From Roseovarius nanhaiticus (GTDB taxonomy: Bacteria > Pseudomonadota > Alphaproteobacteria > Rhodobacterales > Rhodobacteraceae), in contig NZ_FTNV01000003.1 in the NCBI RefSeq assembly GCF_900156535.1, positions 124,001-188,000 on the forward strand: DNA of 64,000 bases, read 5' to 3'. The notes under the pieces are model-generated. The model saw nothing but the letters and a program-made list of their open reading frames with translations. It was not told the DNA's origin and did not search any database. Positions 33,289 to 44,741 of this stretch are shown in pieces. Both the position numbers and the translations under genes were made by a program. The stretch's first letter is position 1, and the number at the start of each line of letters is the position of its first letter.

Positions 33289-34917
33289 TTAACCCTTGCC
33301 CGCGTCCATCTCGGCGATCTCGATCGTAGCACCCAGAGAATTAGCGAGCGATGCGAGACGTGCCTGCGCGACCTCACCAAAAAGCGCGCGTGTCTCGGCA
33401 GCAAGGCGAAGCTCGAGCACCTTCTTTTTCGGATAAAAGTGCAGCGCGCCGGGCTGGGCCTCGCGTTGGAGCCAGAGCATTGCGCCAAAGCGCATCGCCT
33501 TGCCGAGGATCTCGGCGTCGCGGCGCAGTTGATCATCTATGAGGCGGCTGACCTGCTCGAACCGCGTATGGCCTGTGGAATTGGAGTAGCGGTGTAACAG
33601 GGCGAGGCCCAGAAAGATCCGCTCGGAATGTTTCAGCCCGCCCAGGTTGGCTCGTGTGGCCGTGTCAAAGCAGATGTCCGCGCGGTAATCGGGATGCGCG
33701 CGCCAGTTGACGTCATGCAAAAGGCAGGCCGCCTTGATCAGGCGCACCCGCTCTGGCTTGGCCGTTTTGAAAAGCGGCATGATGAAATGATAAAGCACCT
33801 TGCCAAAGCCGGGCACGCGGGCATCCTTGGCCTCGGTAAAGCGGCAGGCCTCGATCAGGGGGTCGCGATCGCGCAGTTGCTGGGGCATCTGCTCGTAGAG
33901 CATGCCTTCGCGGATGCCATAGCTGGAGACGGCGATATCGTGCGGCTTGAAGATGCGGACGACCTCGCGCAGCACCTCGGCGGCTTGCGGCACCAGTGAC
34001 ATCCGGGCGGAGGAGACACCGGCGCGATGGCGCAGTGCCTCGAGATCGCCGGAGGCCTGAATATAGGCCAGCGTGTCGCGCACCGATGCGGCGCGCATGC
34101 GGTATTCGTGCAGCACGTGCAGCGGATAACTGCGCCGCTCCATGTCGATCCGCGCGATTGCCCGCCACGAGCCCCCGACAAGGAAGAGCCGGTTTTTCTG
34201 CTCGCCCAGTTCGGCGGTCATGGCCTCGATCGTTTCAGAAATGTAGGCCCGCCGCGCTTTGCGGCCGCCCTTCATGTCGCGCAGCTTGAGCGGGCCGAGC
34301 TGTGAGGAGACACGCCGGCCCACGGTGCCGCCATTGATCTCGGCCAGTTCCATCGAGGAGCCGCCGATATCGCAGACCAGCCCGTAAGCGCCGGGCCAGC
34401 CCAGCAGCACACCCTGCGCCGAGAGCCGTGCCTCTTCGCGCCCGTCGATGACCCAGAGGGTCAGGCCGGTTTGCTCCAGCACCTCGCGGTGGAAATCATC
34501 GCCGTCGATTGCCTCGCGCACTGCGGCAGTCGCCACGCAGGTCAGCGGCCCGGTTTCCATGGCTTTGGCCAGATGCGCGAAGCGGCGCAGCGCGCTGAGC
34601 GCGCGCACGCGCCCCTCGGGGTTGAGGCGGCCCGTTTCGGACATGCCGGCGCCGAGGCCGCACATGATTTTTTCGTTGAAGAAATACGCCGGACTGCGCG
34701 CCGCGCCGTCAAAGACCACCATGCGGACCGAGTTCGAGCCCACATCGACCACGCCGACCCGTTTCAACGCCCGCGCCGATGGCTTGTCAAAGAGTGCACG
34801 GCCGAAAGGTGTCAGCGCACCTGCGGCGTTGCCGCTGGTGCGGGCTGCCTTGTCATTGCGGTTGCCGTCGGATTTTTTGGTGCCTTTGCCCGTGCCTGTG
34901 CTTTGCGCTGTGCTCAT
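33289..34917 (-). CDS. ppx: exopolyphosphatase / Ppx-GppA phosphatase
   Basis: 542 aa. ASKHA-fold ATPase-like core: VGVVDVGSNSVRMVVFDG (about 53-70), VATAAVREAIDG (about 127-138) and YGLVCDIGGSSMELAEI (second phosphate loop). The C-terminal half holds an HD-like domain (LLHDVNWRAHPDYR). The first 50 residues are a low-complexity Ser/Thr/Gly/Lys extension unlike the folded part. Releases phosphate from polyphosphate or hydrolyses pppGpp. Follows ppk1 by 84 bases in the same direction, pairing synthesis with breakdown of polyphosphate. Confidence 0.92.
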   Translation of the reverse strand: MSTAQSTGTGKGTKKSDGNRNDKAARTSGNAAGALTPFGRALFDKPSARALKRVGVVDVGSNSVRMVVFDGAARSPAYFFNEKIMCGLGAGMSETGRLNPEGRVRALSALRRFAHLAKAMETGPLTCVATAAVREAIDGDDFHREVLEQTGLTLWVIDGREEARLSAQGVLLGWPGAYGLVCDIGGSSMELAEINGGTVGRRVSSQLGPLKLRDMKGGRKARRAYISETIEAMTAELGEQKNRLFLVGGSWRAIARIDMERRSYPLHVLHEYRMRAASVRDTLAYIQASGDLEALRHRAGVSSARMSLVPQAAEVLREVVRIFKPHDIAVSSYGIREGMLYEQMPQQLRDRDPLIEACRFTEAKDARVPGFGKVLYHFIMPLFKTAKPERVRLIKAACLLHDVNWRAHPDYRADICFDTATRANLGGLKHSERIFLGLALLHRYSNSTGHTRFEQVSRLIDDQLRRDAEILGKAMRFGAMLWLQREAQPGALHFYPKKKVLELRLAAETRALFGEVAQARLASLANSLGATIEIAEMDAGKG

Positions 34918-35001
34918 TGTCTCACCGGCCTTTGCATCTTGTGCCCGCGTTATGAAGCGCATGTGCGCATGCCGTCAACGGATGACACGGCACGGTCCGC
35001 A

Positions 35002-37176
35002 TCAATCCTCGGCGTGGGTCAGTTGCGGCACATCTGCCGCACCGGCGGAGCCGCGACCCGAGAGTGACGGGTTTTCCATGAAAAACCGATGGCAGTTGAA
35101 TGCGAATTCGCCCTCTGGCGGGGCGGCACGGGCAAAGCTGCCATCGGGTGCCATCACCCAGCTTTGGGCGGTATCGGCCATGTTCGCGGCCATGACCTGG
35201 CTGGTGATCTGCGCCTTGACGGTAGGGTTGTCGATCTCGATCAGCGTCTCGACCCGGCGGTTCATGCTCCGGCTCATCCAGTCGGCGGAAGAGATGAAGA
35301 CGCGCGCCTTCTTGTGCGGCAGGCCATGGCCGTTGCCAAAGCAGACTATGCGGCTGTGTTCCAAAAACCGTCCGACGATGGATTTGACGCGGATATTGTC
35401 GCTCATCCCTTTGACGCCGGGACGCAGCCCGCAAATACCGCGCACGACAAGACTGATGCGCACGCCTGCCTGGCTGGCGTGGTAGAGGGCGTCGATGATA
35501 TCAGGCTCGATCAAAGCGTTCATCTTGGCCCAGATTTCGGCGGGACGTCCCGCCTCGGCATGCGTGATTTCGGCTGCGATCATCTCCAGCAGGCGCGGCT
35601 TGAGCGAGATGGGGGAGATGGCTAGATTTTCGAGTTGATCGGGCTGCGCATAGCCCGAGAGGTAATTGAAGACTTTGGTCGCATCGCGGCCCAGTGCGGT
35701 GTTGCAAGTAAAAAAAGAAAGATCCGTATAGATACGGGCCGTTATCGGGTGATAATTGCCGGTTCCGTAATGGGTATAGGTCACCAGATTGTCGCCCTCG
35801 CGGCGCACGACGGTGCTGATCTTGGCATGCGTCTTGAGATCGAGAAAGCCGTAGACGACATGCGCGCCGGCGCGCTCCAGCCGCCGGGATTGGCGGATAT
35901 TCGCGGCCTCGTCAAAGCGGGCCTTCAGCTCGACCAGGGCGGTGACGGATTTGCCGTTCTCGGCCGCCTCGCACAGCGCCTCGACAATGGGCGAGAGGTT
36001 CGACGTGCGGTAGAGCGTCTGCTTGATCGCGACCACGTCAGGATCGTTCGCCGCCTGCGCGAGAAAACGAATGACCATGTCGAAAGTCTCGTAGGGGTGG
36101 TGCAGCAGCATATCCTTTTGCCGGATCGCGGCGAACATATCGCCGTCGAAATCCTGAACACGCTCGGGCACGCGGGGCGAAAAGCTGGGCCAAAGAAGGT
36201 CGGGCCGCGCGTCCAGCACCAATTCCTTGAGATCGGCGAGGCCGATCATGCCGTCCACCTCGACCACCTCATCGGCGGTCACGTGCAGCTCGTCCATGAC
36301 GAGTTGGCGCAGCGCACCGGGCGCGTCGCGGGTAATGTTCATGCGGACGACTTCGCCGCGGCGACGGCGTTTCAGCGCAACCTCGAACTCGCGCACCAGA
36401 TCTTCTGCCTCTTCCTCGACCTCCAGATCGCTGTCGCGCAGGACGCGGAAGGCGCAATGGCCCTTGTATTTATAGCCTGGAAACAGGCTGGGCAGGTGCA
36501 GAAGGAGAAGCTCCTCGAGCGGCAGGAAGCGATGCGCGCCATCGGGCGCAGGCAGGGCAACAAAGCGGTCGATCTGCTGCGGAATGGGCAAAAGCGCCTG
36601 CAAGGGCCTCTTGTCGCGGACGCGCGTTAGGTTGAGGGCCAGTGAATAGCCGAGGTTCGGGATGAACGGAAACGGGTGCGCAGGATCAATGGCGAGGGGC
36701 GACAGGACCGGAAAGACCTTGTTCAGGAAGACGTCCGCCAGATAGCTCAGATCGTCCTCGCTCAGATCGTCCTGGCGCAGAATGGTGATATCCTGCGTTC
36801 CCAGCTCGTCGCGCAGCTGTTGAAATGTCTGTTGCTGCACGCCCAAGAGACGGCGGGCGTTCTCGTTGATCAGCACCAGTTGCTCGGCCGGGGTGAGGCC
36901 GTCGGCGGCCGGCGTTGTGTTGCCTGCGCGGGCCAGCTCTCGCAGGCCGGCAACGCGGACATTGTAGAACTCATCTAGGTTGGTGGCCGAAATCGACAGA
37001 AAGCGCAGGCGTTCCAGCAGCGGCACGCGCAGGTTTTGCGCCTCTTCCAGCACGCGCCAGTTGAAGCCCAGCCAGCTCAGCTCGCGATTGTAGAAGCGGC
37101 CCGGCCCATTGGGGTCGAGATCGGGCAGCTGCTCGGCGGGCGGGAAAGGAGAGGCAAGGAAGTCGGCGATGCTCAT
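35002..37176 (-). CDS. ppk1: polyphosphate kinase 1
   Basis: 724 aa, full family length. It polymerises ATP gamma-phosphate into polyphosphate. N-terminal domain starts [20 protein letters not shown]. The phospholipase-D-like C-terminal half holds the autophosphorylated His in [15 protein letters not shown] and the second His in [25 protein letters not shown] closes the active site. ATG 37176 is used; an in-frame TTG lies 69 bases upstream. No strong Shine-Dalgarno is seen. Downstream of hdaA in the same direction. Confidence 0.95.
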   Translation of the reverse strand: MSIADFLASPFPPAEQLPDLDPNGPGRFYNRELSWLGFNWRVLEEAQNLRVPLLERLRFLSISATNLDEFYNVRVAGLRELARAGNTTPAADGLTPAEQLVLINENARRLLGVQQQTFQQLRDELGTQDITILRQDDLSEDDLSYLADVFLNKVFPVLSPLAIDPAHPFPFIPNLGYSLALNLTRVRDKRPLQALLPIPQQIDRFVALPAPDGAHRFLPLEELLLLHLPSLFPGYKYKGHCAFRVLRDSDLEVEEEAEDLVREFEVALKRRRRGEVVRMNITRDAPGALRQLVMDELHVTADEVVEVDGMIGLADLKELVLDARPDLLWPSFSPRVPERVQDFDGDMFAAIRQKDMLLHHPYETFDMVIRFLAQAANDPDVVAIKQTLYRTSNLSPIVEALCEAAENGKSVTALVELKARFDEAANIRQSRRLERAGAHVVYGFLDLKTHAKISTVVRREGDNLVTYTHYGTGNYHPITARIYTDLSFFTCNTALGRDATKVFNYLSGYAQPDQLENLAISPISLKPRLLEMIAAEITHAEAGRPAEIWAKMNALIEPDIIDALYHASQAGVRISLVVRGICGLRPGVKGMSDNIRVKSIVGRFLEHSRIVCFGNGHGLPHKKARVFISSADWMSRSMNRRVETLIEIDNPTVKAQITSQVMAANMADTAQSWVMAPDGSFARAAPPEGEFAFNCHRFFMENPSLSGRGSAGAADVPQLTHAED

Positions 37177-37253
37177 GATGTGCGGGATAACGTCCTGAAA
37201 TGACGGGAGTGTGACGGTTTGCGCTTCGGTGCGCGTGCGTCCCAAGTCTGGCG

Positions 37254-37949
37254 TCAGAGGCCCAGCTTGTCCAGCGCCTCGGCGGCGAGGGCGCGTGTGA
37301 CGGGGCGGCGCCGTTCGAGTGCGAGGCGGTCTATTGCCTCGACCACTCGGCTGGCATCGCCGAACGCGCGCGGCATGCGGCGCACAAGATAGGGGATCGT
37401 GCCGGGGGTGGGCAGGATCTGCCGATCGCCCATCTGCTTCATCAGCACGGCGGCCAGAAGTTCGTCATCGGGGTCCTTGAGCGTACAGGTAGGCGTCGCC
37501 TGCATGCGGCTGGCCAGATCGGCCAGGATGAGTGGCCAGTGATTGGGCGCCGCGCGCGCCGTGATCAGCAGCGAATTGCCCTCGGCCAGGGTCAGGTTGT
37601 GCAGATGGAAAAAGGCCTCTTCGGCGGCGCGGTCCCCTGCGATGGTATCGGCGCCTTCGATGGCGACGTGACCCGCAGCGAGCGCGGGGATATCCGCGCC
37701 GGCCAGGTCGCGCGCGGGCAGGATGCGTGCCCCGGACAGATCGCGCCAGACATGCACAAGATGCGTCTTGCCCGAGCCGGGCGGCCCGTTCAGCGCCAGC
37801 TTTCGCGCGGGCCAATCCTCCCACCCTTCGATCAGGGCGACGGCGGTGGCATTGGCCGAGGAGACGTAAAAGTCATCCCGACCCTGCGCTGGCATCGAGA
37901 CGAGATCCAGACTGAGTTGCCGAGGTGGGGCGACGGGACGGCGCGCCAT
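37254..37949 (-). CDS. hdaA: DnaA regulatory inactivator HdaA
   Basis: 231 aa. The N-terminal QLSLDL (11-16) is the sliding-clamp-binding hexapeptide by which Hda joins beta-clamp-DNA to inactivate DnaA-ATP (RIDA). An AAA+ fold follows with Walker [16 protein letters not shown] (54-68), a degenerate Walker B region ([12 protein letters not shown]), and sensor 1 in [12 protein letters not shown]. No DNA-binding domain IV, which separates it from DnaA. Overlaps PerM by 1 base, so the two are co-transcribed. Confidence 0.9.
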   Translation of the reverse strand: MARRPVAPPRQLSLDLVSMPAQGRDDFYVSSANATAVALIEGWEDWPARKLALNGPPGSGKTHLVHVWRDLSGARILPARDLAGADIPALAAGHVAIEGADTIAGDRAAEEAFFHLHNLTLAEGNSLLITARAAPNHWPLILADLASRMQATPTCTLKDPDDELLAAVLMKQMGDRQILPTPGTIPYLVRRMPRAFGDASRVVEAIDRLALERRRPVTRALAAEALDKLGL

Positions 37950-39016
37950 CAGTGCCCGTCTTGGCCGGTGGTTCCGCGGTAGAGCTGGCTGTGCTTGTAC
38001 TGGTCAATGGCAAACCGTGCGAGCACGCCGATGGCCGCGGCAACCGGCACTGCGATCAACATGCCGACAAAGCCGAAAAGTGCGCCGAAAACCGACAATG
38101 CGAAAATGAGCCAGACCGGGTGCAAGCCGATCGAGCTTCCGACCAGCTTGGGGGTCAGGACGTTGCCTTCGATCGTCTGGCCCAGCACAAAGATCGCTGC
38201 GACGAGGCCGATTTGCAGCCAATCTCCCCAGAATTGGAATAGCGCGAGACCGATGGCCAGCACGCCCCCCACCAGTGCGCCGACATAGGGTATAAACGTC
38301 AAAAGTCCTGCCGCAAAGCCGACGACGAGGCCGAATTGCAGGCCCGCCAGCATCAGCGCGACGGCGTAATAGGTGCCTAATATCAGGCAGACGGTGCCCA
38401 TGCCGCGGATGAAGCCAGACATCGTCTTGTCGATTTCGCCCGCGAGATAGCGGATTGTCGGCGCATGCTCGCGCGGGAGCAGGTCGTCGATGCGCGCAAC
38501 CATGCGGTCCCAATCGTACAGCAGATAGACCGCGACCACAGGCACCACGACGAAAAGCACCGCGATGCTGATCAGCGAGGAGACGGAGCCGAGCAGCGTT
38601 TCCAGCAACTGGCCGCCGCGCTCCTTGATCGTCTCGCCGATGGCGGTCAGCGACTGGCGCAGGGCGCTGTCGGCATCGGCGACATCGGGGAAATGGCGGG
38701 TTACGAATTCCTGTAGCTTGCGCGAGAGCTCGGGCGCGCTTTCAACAAGGGCGGTCGCCTGGTTGGTGAGTGTCGGGACGACCAACAGCACCGTTGCGAT
38801 AAAGATCACAAGGCTCAGCAGGCTGATGACCAGGACCGAAAGAGCACGGCTGAGGCCCAGTGTTTGCAGGCGGTCGGCCAATGGATCCAGGAAATACGCA
38901 ATCGCGGCGCCTATCAGGAAAGGCAGGATCACATCGCCCAGCACCCAAAGCACCACGAAAAAGACCGCCGCGGCGATCCCCCAGTATTTTAGCTGCGTCG
39001 CGACGGGCAGGGCCAT
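37949..39016 (-). CDS. AI-2E family transporter (PerM/TqsA-like)
   Basis: 355 aa with about seven or eight membrane helices: an N-terminal pair ([38 protein letters not shown]), a large periplasmic segment (about 95-145), then the C-terminal cluster with [19 protein letters not shown]. The DPLADRLQ after helix 2 is a family hallmark. Substrate unknown for most members. It commonly precedes hdaA in alphaproteobacteria, which is the case here. Confidence 0.88.
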   Translation of the reverse strand: MALPVATQLKYWGIAAAVFFVVLWVLGDVILPFLIGAAIAYFLDPLADRLQTLGLSRALSVLVISLLSLVIFIATVLLVVPTLTNQATALVESAPELSRKLQEFVTRHFPDVADADSALRQSLTAIGETIKERGGQLLETLLGSVSSLISIAVLFVVVPVVAVYLLYDWDRMVARIDDLLPREHAPTIRYLAGEIDKTMSGFIRGMGTVCLILGTYYAVALMLAGLQFGLVVGFAAGLLTFIPYVGALVGGVLAIGLALFQFWGDWLQIGLVAAIFVLGQTIEGNVLTPKLVGSSIGLHPVWLIFALSVFGALFGFVGMLIAVPVAAAIGVLARFAIDQYKHSQLYRGTTGQDGH

Positions 39017-39178
39017 GGCGTCCTTTCTGGATATAAGGTCCTATGTCGCTCAAGCGGCGGGCGCTTTCAAGTGCGCTCATGCGTGAAGGGCAACGCGCGA
39101 CACATGCTGTGCTTGCCCGCGCGGGCGCGGCATCATAAACGGGGGGAGATACCTGCACCCCCTCCGAGAGGAACTTCC

Positions 39179-40534
39179 ATGCGTCTGTCCCGCTACTTCC
39201 TGCCCGTTCTGAAAGAGACGCCGTCCGAGGCGCAGATCGTCTCGCACCGCCTGATGTTGCGCGCGGGCATGATCAAGCAGGCCGGGGCGGGAATCTATTC
39301 CTGGCTGCCGATGGGCTTCAAGGTGCTGCGCAAGCTGGAAAACATCGTTCACGAGGAACAAGTGCGCGCCGGCCACATCCCGATGCTGATGCCGACGCTG
39401 CAATCGGCGGACCTCTGGACCGAGAGCGGGCGCTATGACGCTTACGGGCCCGAAATGCTGCGTATCAAGGACCGGCAGGGGCGCGATCTGCTTTATGGGC
39501 CGACCAACGAGGAGATGATCACCGACATCTTCCGCAGCCATGTGGGCAGCTACAAGGACCTGCCGCTGACGCTCTATCACATCCAGTGGAAATTCCGCGA
39601 CGAGATCCGGCCGCGCTTTGGCGTAATGCGGGGGCGCGAGTTCTACATGAAGGACGGTTACAATTTCGATCTGACGCGTGAGGATGCGTTGCATTCCTAC
39701 AACCGTCACCTCGTCAGCTACCTGCGCACCTACGAGCGGATGGGCCTGCAGGCGATCCCGATGCGCGCGGATTCGGGCCCCATCGGCGGCGACGACACGC
39801 ATGAGTTTCTGGTGTTGGCCGAAACGGGCGAAAGCGAGGTGTTCTACGACAGCGAGATCACCGATCTGAAATTTGGCGACCGCGAGGTGGACTACGATTC
39901 GCACGAGGCCTGCCGCGCCGTTCTGGATGAATTCACCAGCCGCTACGCGCGCACCGACGAGACGCATGACGAAGCGATGTTCAACGAGATCCCCGAAGAG
40001 CGTCGCCGCACCGCACGCGGGATCGAGGTGGGGCAGATCTTTTACTTCGGGACCAAGTATTCGGACGCGATGGGTGCCAATGTGCAGGGGCCGGATGGCA
40101 AATCTGTCCCGGTCCACATGGGCAGCCATGGCATCGGCGTGAGCCGCCTTGTGGGTGCGATCATCGAGGCGAGCCATGACGACAAGGGCATCATCTGGCC
40201 CGAGGGCGTGACGCCTTTCCACGCGGGGATCGTGAACCTCAAGCAGGGCGATGCCGAGGCGGATGCGGCTTGCGATGCGCTCTACGCTGGGATGGTCGCG
40301 CTGGGCCTCGATCCGCTTTATGACGACCGCGACGAGCGGGCGGGCGGCAAGTTCGCCACGATGGACCTGATCGGCATGCCTTGGCGGATCACCGTCGGGC
40401 CGCGCGGCCTCAAGAACGGCGTGGTCGAGCTGACCAGCCGCCGCACCGGCGAGAGTGAGGAAATGCCGCCCGAGGCCGCGCTGGAGCGGCTGGCGCAGAT
40501 CTATGCGGGCCACCGCGTGACCTCGCCGCTCTGA
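39179..40534 (+). CDS. proS: prolyl-tRNA synthetase, short (type 3) form
   Basis: 451 aa. Class II synthetase: motif 1 region [17 protein letters not shown] (about 41-57), motif 2 [20 protein letters not shown] and motif 3 [14 protein letters not shown], then the anticodon-binding domain. The INS editing domain between motifs 2 and 3 is absent, as is usual in alphaproteobacteria, so Ala-tRNA-Pro editing must rely on a free-standing protein. GAGAGGAA lies upstream of the ATG. First gene of proS-DUF2937-lolC/E-lolD. Confidence 0.97.
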   Translation: MRLSRYFLPVLKETPSEAQIVSHRLMLRAGMIKQAGAGIYSWLPMGFKVLRKLENIVHEEQVRAGHIPMLMPTLQSADLWTESGRYDAYGPEMLRIKDRQGRDLLYGPTNEEMITDIFRSHVGSYKDLPLTLYHIQWKFRDEIRPRFGVMRGREFYMKDGYNFDLTREDALHSYNRHLVSYLRTYERMGLQAIPMRADSGPIGGDDTHEFLVLAETGESEVFYDSEITDLKFGDREVDYDSHEACRAVLDEFTSRYARTDETHDEAMFNEIPEERRRTARGIEVGQIFYFGTKYSDAMGANVQGPDGKSVPVHMGSHGIGVSRLVGAIIEASHDDKGIIWPEGVTPFHAGIVNLKQGDAEADAACDALYAGMVALGLDPLYDDRDERAGGKFATMDLIGMPWRITVGPRGLKNGVVELTSRRTGESEEMPPEAALERLAQIYAGHRVTSPL

Positions 40535-40535
40535 C

Positions 40536-41039
40536 ATGCTGGGGCGGGCCTTGACGCTGGCGGGCGGAGTCGCCGGGGCGGCGGGGCTGTCGCAATTCCC
40601 CGAGTTCTCGCAGCAATATGTGCAAAGGCTGGGCGGCGCGGTGGACGAACTTGGCCGCTTTGTCGCGGAATTCGACGCCGATGCCGCCGAGATTGGGCTC
40701 AGCCGCGACGCGGCGCTGGACGATTTAGCGCAGGGTGGCGCAATGGGCGCGCAGCGGGCCGAGACGATGGAAAACGTCATTTTGCGCTACCAGCGTCTCA
40801 ACGAGGATCTGGCGAGCTTGCAAGGCGCGGGTCCCTTTACCCGTGCGCATCTATTGACGAAACAGGCCGATGCCGAGATCACCGAGGCCGCGTGGGATGA
40901 TTTCCAGCCAGCCGTCCCATTGACGGCGGCAGGCGGGATGTTCGCCGGTGTAGGGTTTTTTGTTGGCCTCGGCCTGTTTTCTGCGCTGCTAACGCTTTTG
41001 CGGGCGCCCTTTCGCCGGGGCCGGGCCCGCGCTGCTTGA
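40536..41039 (+). CDS. DUF2937 family membrane protein
   Basis: 167 aa, starting 1 base after the proS stop. Hydrophobic N-terminus (GRALTLAGGVAGAAGLSQ), the typical PEFSQQYVQRLGGAVDEL region, and one C-terminal membrane helix (GGMFAGVGFFVGLGLFSALL) followed by a basic tail. Matches DUF2937, an inner-membrane family of unknown function. Tight spacing implies co-translation with proS. Confidence 0.82.
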   Translation: MLGRALTLAGGVAGAAGLSQFPEFSQQYVQRLGGAVDELGRFVAEFDADAAEIGLSRDAALDDLAQGGAMGAQRAETMENVILRYQRLNEDLASLQGAGPFTRAHLLTKQADAEITEAAWDDFQPAVPLTAAGGMFAGVGFFVGLGLFSALLTLLRAPFRRGRARAA

Positions 41040-41092
41040 CGCGCCTTGGCACCCGGCGCAAGTTGCGCGGACTTTGATGAAAGGTATCCCTC

Positions 41093-42382
41093 GTGGCAGG
41101 TAAATCCGCCCCCTTCGCACCCTTTGAATGGATGATCGCCTGGCGCTATTTGCGGGCCAAGCGGGCCGAGGGCGGCGTGAGCGTCATGACATGGATATCG
41201 CTGATCGGCATCACGCTGGCCGTGCTGGCGCTGATTGCCACTTTGGCGGTGCGCGCAGGCTTTCGGGCCGAGTTTGTCGATACGATCCTTGGCTCGAACG
41301 CGCATGTCACCGTTTATGATGCAGGTGAGGTCGACGCCGTAACGGGCCGCATCGACCGCCTGATCGAGGACTACCCAGCCATGGCCGAGCGGGTGCGCGC
41401 CGTGCCCGGCGTGACGCGCGTGGCGCCCCTGATCAAGGGGCAGGTCATGGCCAACGCGCGTGATCGCAACGCGGGCGTCGAGGTGTTCGGCATCAGTCTT
41501 GAGGATCTGAAGGGTATTCCGCGCGTTGCCGATCCCGAAACGGGGCAGGGCGATATCGAGCGGTTTGGCGAGGGGATCGCCATAGGCTCGGGCGTGGCGC
41601 GGGAGTTGGGCGTAGGCATCGGCGACAGGGTCAAGATCATCTCGCCTGGCGGGGTCAAGACCGCCTTTGGCACCACGCCGCGCGTCAATGCCTATGATGT
41701 GGCCTATATCTTTACCGCCGGACGCTGGGATATCGACCGCACCCGCGTCTACATGCCGTTTGAGGAGGCGCAATCCTTCTTCAACCGGGAGGGCGCGGCG
41801 GATGAGCTGGAAGTCATGGTCGAGAATCCTGAAGAGGTGAATGATCTTGCCGTTCCGCTGATGCATGCCGCAGGCGAGAAGGCGCTGCTCTGGACATGGC
41901 AGGATCAGTCGGGCGGGTTTTTGCGCGCGCTCGAGGTGGAGGACAATGTGATGTTCATCATCCTGTCGATCCTCGTTCTGATTGCGGCGATGAACATTAC
42001 GAGCGGCCTCATCATGCTGGTCAAAAACAAGGGCCGCGACATTGGCATCCTGCGCACGATGGGCCTGACCGAGGGGTCTGTTCTGCGTGTCTTTTTCATC
42101 TGCGGTGCCTTCACCGGGATTATCGGAACAGCAATGGGGGTCATACTTGGATGTCTCTTTGCAATCTATATCGACCCGCTTTTCGCCTTCGTGAATTGGG
42201 CGATGGGCGGCGAGATCTGGGATCCATCGGTGCGAGGGATCTACTATCTGCCCGCCAAGCTGCAATTCGGCGATGTGATGTCGGCGGTCGGCCTGTCGCT
42301 GGGCCTGTCGTTCATCGTGACCATATTTCCCGCGCGCCGCGCCGCGCGCATGAACCCGGTGGAGGCGCTGCGCTATGAGTGA
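41093..42382 (+). CDS. lipoprotein-releasing ABC permease (LolC/LolE family)
   Basis: 429 aa. N-terminal membrane helix (about 30-55), a large periplasmic MacB-like domain (about 60-285), then three C-terminal helices in an FtsX domain ([56 protein letters not shown]). It extracts outer-membrane lipoproteins and hands them to LolA. Alphaproteobacteria usually have one such permease acting as a homodimer, so LolC versus LolE cannot be assigned. GTG start with AAAGG 8 bases upstream. Overlaps lolD by 8 bases. Confidence 0.93.
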   Translation: MAGKSAPFAPFEWMIAWRYLRAKRAEGGVSVMTWISLIGITLAVLALIATLAVRAGFRAEFVDTILGSNAHVTVYDAGEVDAVTGRIDRLIEDYPAMAERVRAVPGVTRVAPLIKGQVMANARDRNAGVEVFGISLEDLKGIPRVADPETGQGDIERFGEGIAIGSGVARELGVGIGDRVKIISPGGVKTAFGTTPRVNAYDVAYIFTAGRWDIDRTRVYMPFEEAQSFFNREGAADELEVMVENPEEVNDLAVPLMHAAGEKALLWTWQDQSGGFLRALEVEDNVMFIILSILVLIAAMNITSGLIMLVKNKGRDIGILRTMGLTEGSVLRVFFICGAFTGIIGTAMGVILGCLFAIYIDPLFAFVNWAMGGEIWDPSVRGIYYLPAKLQFGDVMSAVGLSLGLSFIVTIFPARRAARMNPVEALRYE

Positions 42383-43058
42383 TCCGGTGCTTAGCCTCAA
42401 GGGGATCGAGAAGATCTACAACCGCGGCAAGGAGGCCGAAATAGCCGTCCTGCGCGGCGTCGATCTGGATCTGGCGCGTGGTGAGATCGTGGCCTTGGTC
42501 GCACCCTCTGGAGCGGGCAAGTCTACGCTCTTGCATATTGCAGGGCTTTTGGACACGGCGGATGCGGGCCAGGTGTCGATCGGCGGTGAGGTGATGACAG
42601 GTCTCGGGGATAGGCGGCGCACGATAGCGCGGCGGCGCGATGTCGGTTTCGTCTACCAGTTTCATCATCTTCTGCCGGAGTTTTCGGCGCTGGAGAATAT
42701 CGTGTTGCCTCAGCTGGCCGATGGTGCGGCCCGGTCCGAGGCGAATGCGCGGGCGCAGGAATTGCTCACCCATGTCGGCGTCGGGCCGCGCGCGGGCCAT
42801 CGTCCATCGGCCATGTCCGGTGGTGAGCAGCAGCGGGTCGCCTTCTGCCGTGCGCTGGCGAACCGGCCGCGTCTGTTGCTGGCGGATGAGCCGACGGGCA
42901 ACCTCGATCCCGAGACCTCGGACCAGGTCTTTGCAACCTTGCTGGGCCTCGTACGCGATACCGGTCTATCGGCGCTGATTGCCACCCATAACCTCGAGCT
43001 GGCGGCGCGTATGGATCGCGTTTTGCGCTTGGAGCATGGCAGACTGGTGCCCGGATAA
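42375..43058 (+). CDS. lolD: lipoprotein-releasing ABC ATPase
   Basis: 227 aa. Walker [10 protein letters not shown] (42-50), Q-loop [17 protein letters not shown], signature [15 protein letters not shown], Walker [13 protein letters not shown] and H-loop IATHNLELA. The FHHLLPEF after the Q-loop is typical of LolD. Energises lipoprotein release with the permease encoded just before it. Confidence 0.95.
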   Translation: MSDPVLSLKGIEKIYNRGKEAEIAVLRGVDLDLARGEIVALVAPSGAGKSTLLHIAGLLDTADAGQVSIGGEVMTGLGDRRRTIARRRDVGFVYQFHHLLPEFSALENIVLPQLADGAARSEANARAQELLTHVGVGPRAGHRPSAMSGGEQQRVAFCRALANRPRLLLADEPTGNLDPETSDQVFATLLGLVRDTGLSALIATHNLELAARMDRVLRLEHGRLVPG

Positions 43059-43123
43059 GCGGAACCGAGATTGACGCGGGCCGGGTGACAGCGCAAAAAG
43101 CCGCAAAGTCAAAGGAGCCTGCC

Positions 43124-44107
43124 ATGCCCGTTATCGCGACATATGAGATCGAAGCCCTGTCCAAGGCCGCGCTGATGCGCCACGGCGCCGAGGACTGGAT
43201 CGCCGCAAGCGTAGCGGATGCGATCCGCGAGGCGGAAGCGACAGGTAACCGGATCTGCGGGCTCTATTACCTTGAAAGCTATTGCCAGCAGCTCGAGACC
43301 GGGCGGGTCAAGGGTGATGCGGTGCCGGACGTCACGCGCCCCCGCCCCGGCTCGGTCCGCGTCGATGCGCGGTTTGGGTTTGCCCAGGCGGCATTCGAGA
43401 AGGCGTTGCCCGAGGCCATCGCAGCCTGCCGCGAGAACGGCACCGCCTCGCTGGCCGTGTGCAACGCGCATACCTGCACGTCGCTGGGCTATTTCACGGG
43501 GCAGATCGCGCGGGCGGGTTTGATCGGGCTGGGACTGACCAACGCAACGCCCATCGTCGCGCCTCCGGGCGGCAGAACGCGGGTGATCGGCACCAACCCC
43601 ATCGCGTTCTCGGTGCCGGATGGGCAGGGCGGCGTCGCCATGCAATTCGACCAATCGACGACCACCGTCGCGCTGGGCAAGATCACCATGGCCAAGGCCG
43701 CGGGCGAGTCGATCCCGGAGGGCTGGGCCGTCGATAAGGACGGCCGCCCGACGACCGATCCCGAGGCCGCGTTGGCAGGATCGCTGGTCAGCATGGGCGG
43801 CTACAAAGGCTGGGGTTTTGGCCTGATGGCGGAATTGCTGGCGGCGGGTTTGACCGGCGGGTTAGCCAGCCAAGACGTCGCGCCCCTGAAAACGCCCGAG
43901 GGCGCGCCGCATGATCTAGGCCAGTTCTATCTGCTCATTGACCCTGGCATGTCCGAACATTTCGCCGCGCGCCTTGCCCGTGTGGCTGAGGGGGTTGCGG
44001 CCAATGAGGGCGCGCGCATGCCTGGGCAGGGACGAACCGAGGCAGCCGAAGTCGATGTACCGGACGCGCTTTGGGCGCAGCTGCGGGAGCTGGCAGGGCA
44101 GGCCTGA
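43124..44107 (+). CDS. Ldh family oxidoreductase (DpkA/malate dehydrogenase-like)
   Basis: 327 aa of the NAD(P)-dependent type II malate/L-lactate dehydrogenase superfamily: KAALMRHGAEDWIAASVADA at the start, AVCNAHTCTSLGYFTGQIA, GTNPIAFSVPDGQGGVAMQF and the GYKGWGFGLMAELLAAGLTG loop. It resembles delta-1-pyrroline/piperideine-2-carboxylate reductases (DpkA, ThiN2-like) more than malate enzymes, but specificity is not certain. AAAGGAG precedes ATG 43124. In the same direction as lolD, 65 bases on. Confidence 0.82.
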   Translation: MPVIATYEIEALSKAALMRHGAEDWIAASVADAIREAEATGNRICGLYYLESYCQQLETGRVKGDAVPDVTRPRPGSVRVDARFGFAQAAFEKALPEAIAACRENGTASLAVCNAHTCTSLGYFTGQIARAGLIGLGLTNATPIVAPPGGRTRVIGTNPIAFSVPDGQGGVAMQFDQSTTTVALGKITMAKAAGESIPEGWAVDKDGRPTTDPEAALAGSLVSMGGYKGWGFGLMAELLAAGLTGGLASQDVAPLKTPEGAPHDLGQFYLLIDPGMSEHFAARLARVAEGVAANEGARMPGQGRTEAAEVDVPDALWAQLRELAGQA

Positions 44108-44167
44108 CGGCTTTGTCATTTGCCAAATGAGGTGTGCGGCGTATCTTTCTGTGCAGGGAGATACGCC

Positions 44168-44575
44168 ATGAAACATTTGCTTTTAGCACTTTGCGCCGCT
44201 GCCGCCTTTGGTTTGCCAAGCGCCTCCGCTGCGCAGGAAGAGCCGATCCGCGCCGTGATCGAGGCGCAGATCAAGGCGTTCGAGGCGGATGATTTCGACA
44301 CGGCATTCACCTATGCCAGCCCGACCATTCAGGGCATGTTCGGCAATGCGCGGAATTTCGGGACCATGGTCAAAAGTGGTTACCCGATGGTCTGGCGCCC
44401 CGACAATCTGCGTTTCCTGGCACTGGAAGAGCGGAATGGCCGTCTTTACCAAGACGTGATGGTCCGCGACCTGGAGGGTGCTCTGCATATTCTGGAATAC
44501 CAGATGCAGGAAGGCGAAAAGGGTTGGAAAATCAATGGGGTGAATATACGCCGCGCGACCGAAGGCACCGCCTGA
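44168..44575 (+). CDS. DUF4864-like secreted protein
   Basis: 135 aa. Signal peptide MKHLLLALCAAAAFGLPSASA, then a small cystatin/NTF2-like fold: IRAVIEAQIKAFEADDFDTA, YASPTIQGMFGNARNFGTMV, YQMQEGEKGWKINGVNIRRA. Fits DUF4864, function unknown. Exported and probably periplasmic. ATG 44168 is the third possible start and the only one followed by a signal peptide. Confidence 0.75.
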   Translation: MKHLLLALCAAAAFGLPSASAAQEEPIRAVIEAQIKAFEADDFDTAFTYASPTIQGMFGNARNFGTMVKSGYPMVWRPDNLRFLALEERNGRLYQDVMVRDLEGALHILEYQMQEGEKGWKINGVNIRRATEGTA

Positions 44576-44741
44576 TCACAAGCCGACGGGCGCTGTTGCC
44601 GACCACCACCGTCACGGTGCTGCCAGCGGACATTAATACATCTTCACTACTTCCCTCAGCCAACCGGGTGCGCCCCGGTCTGGCCTCATAAGTGACATCC
44701 GCCGCGTGCCGCACGGGGCCGGATGCGAAAGGGAAAACAAG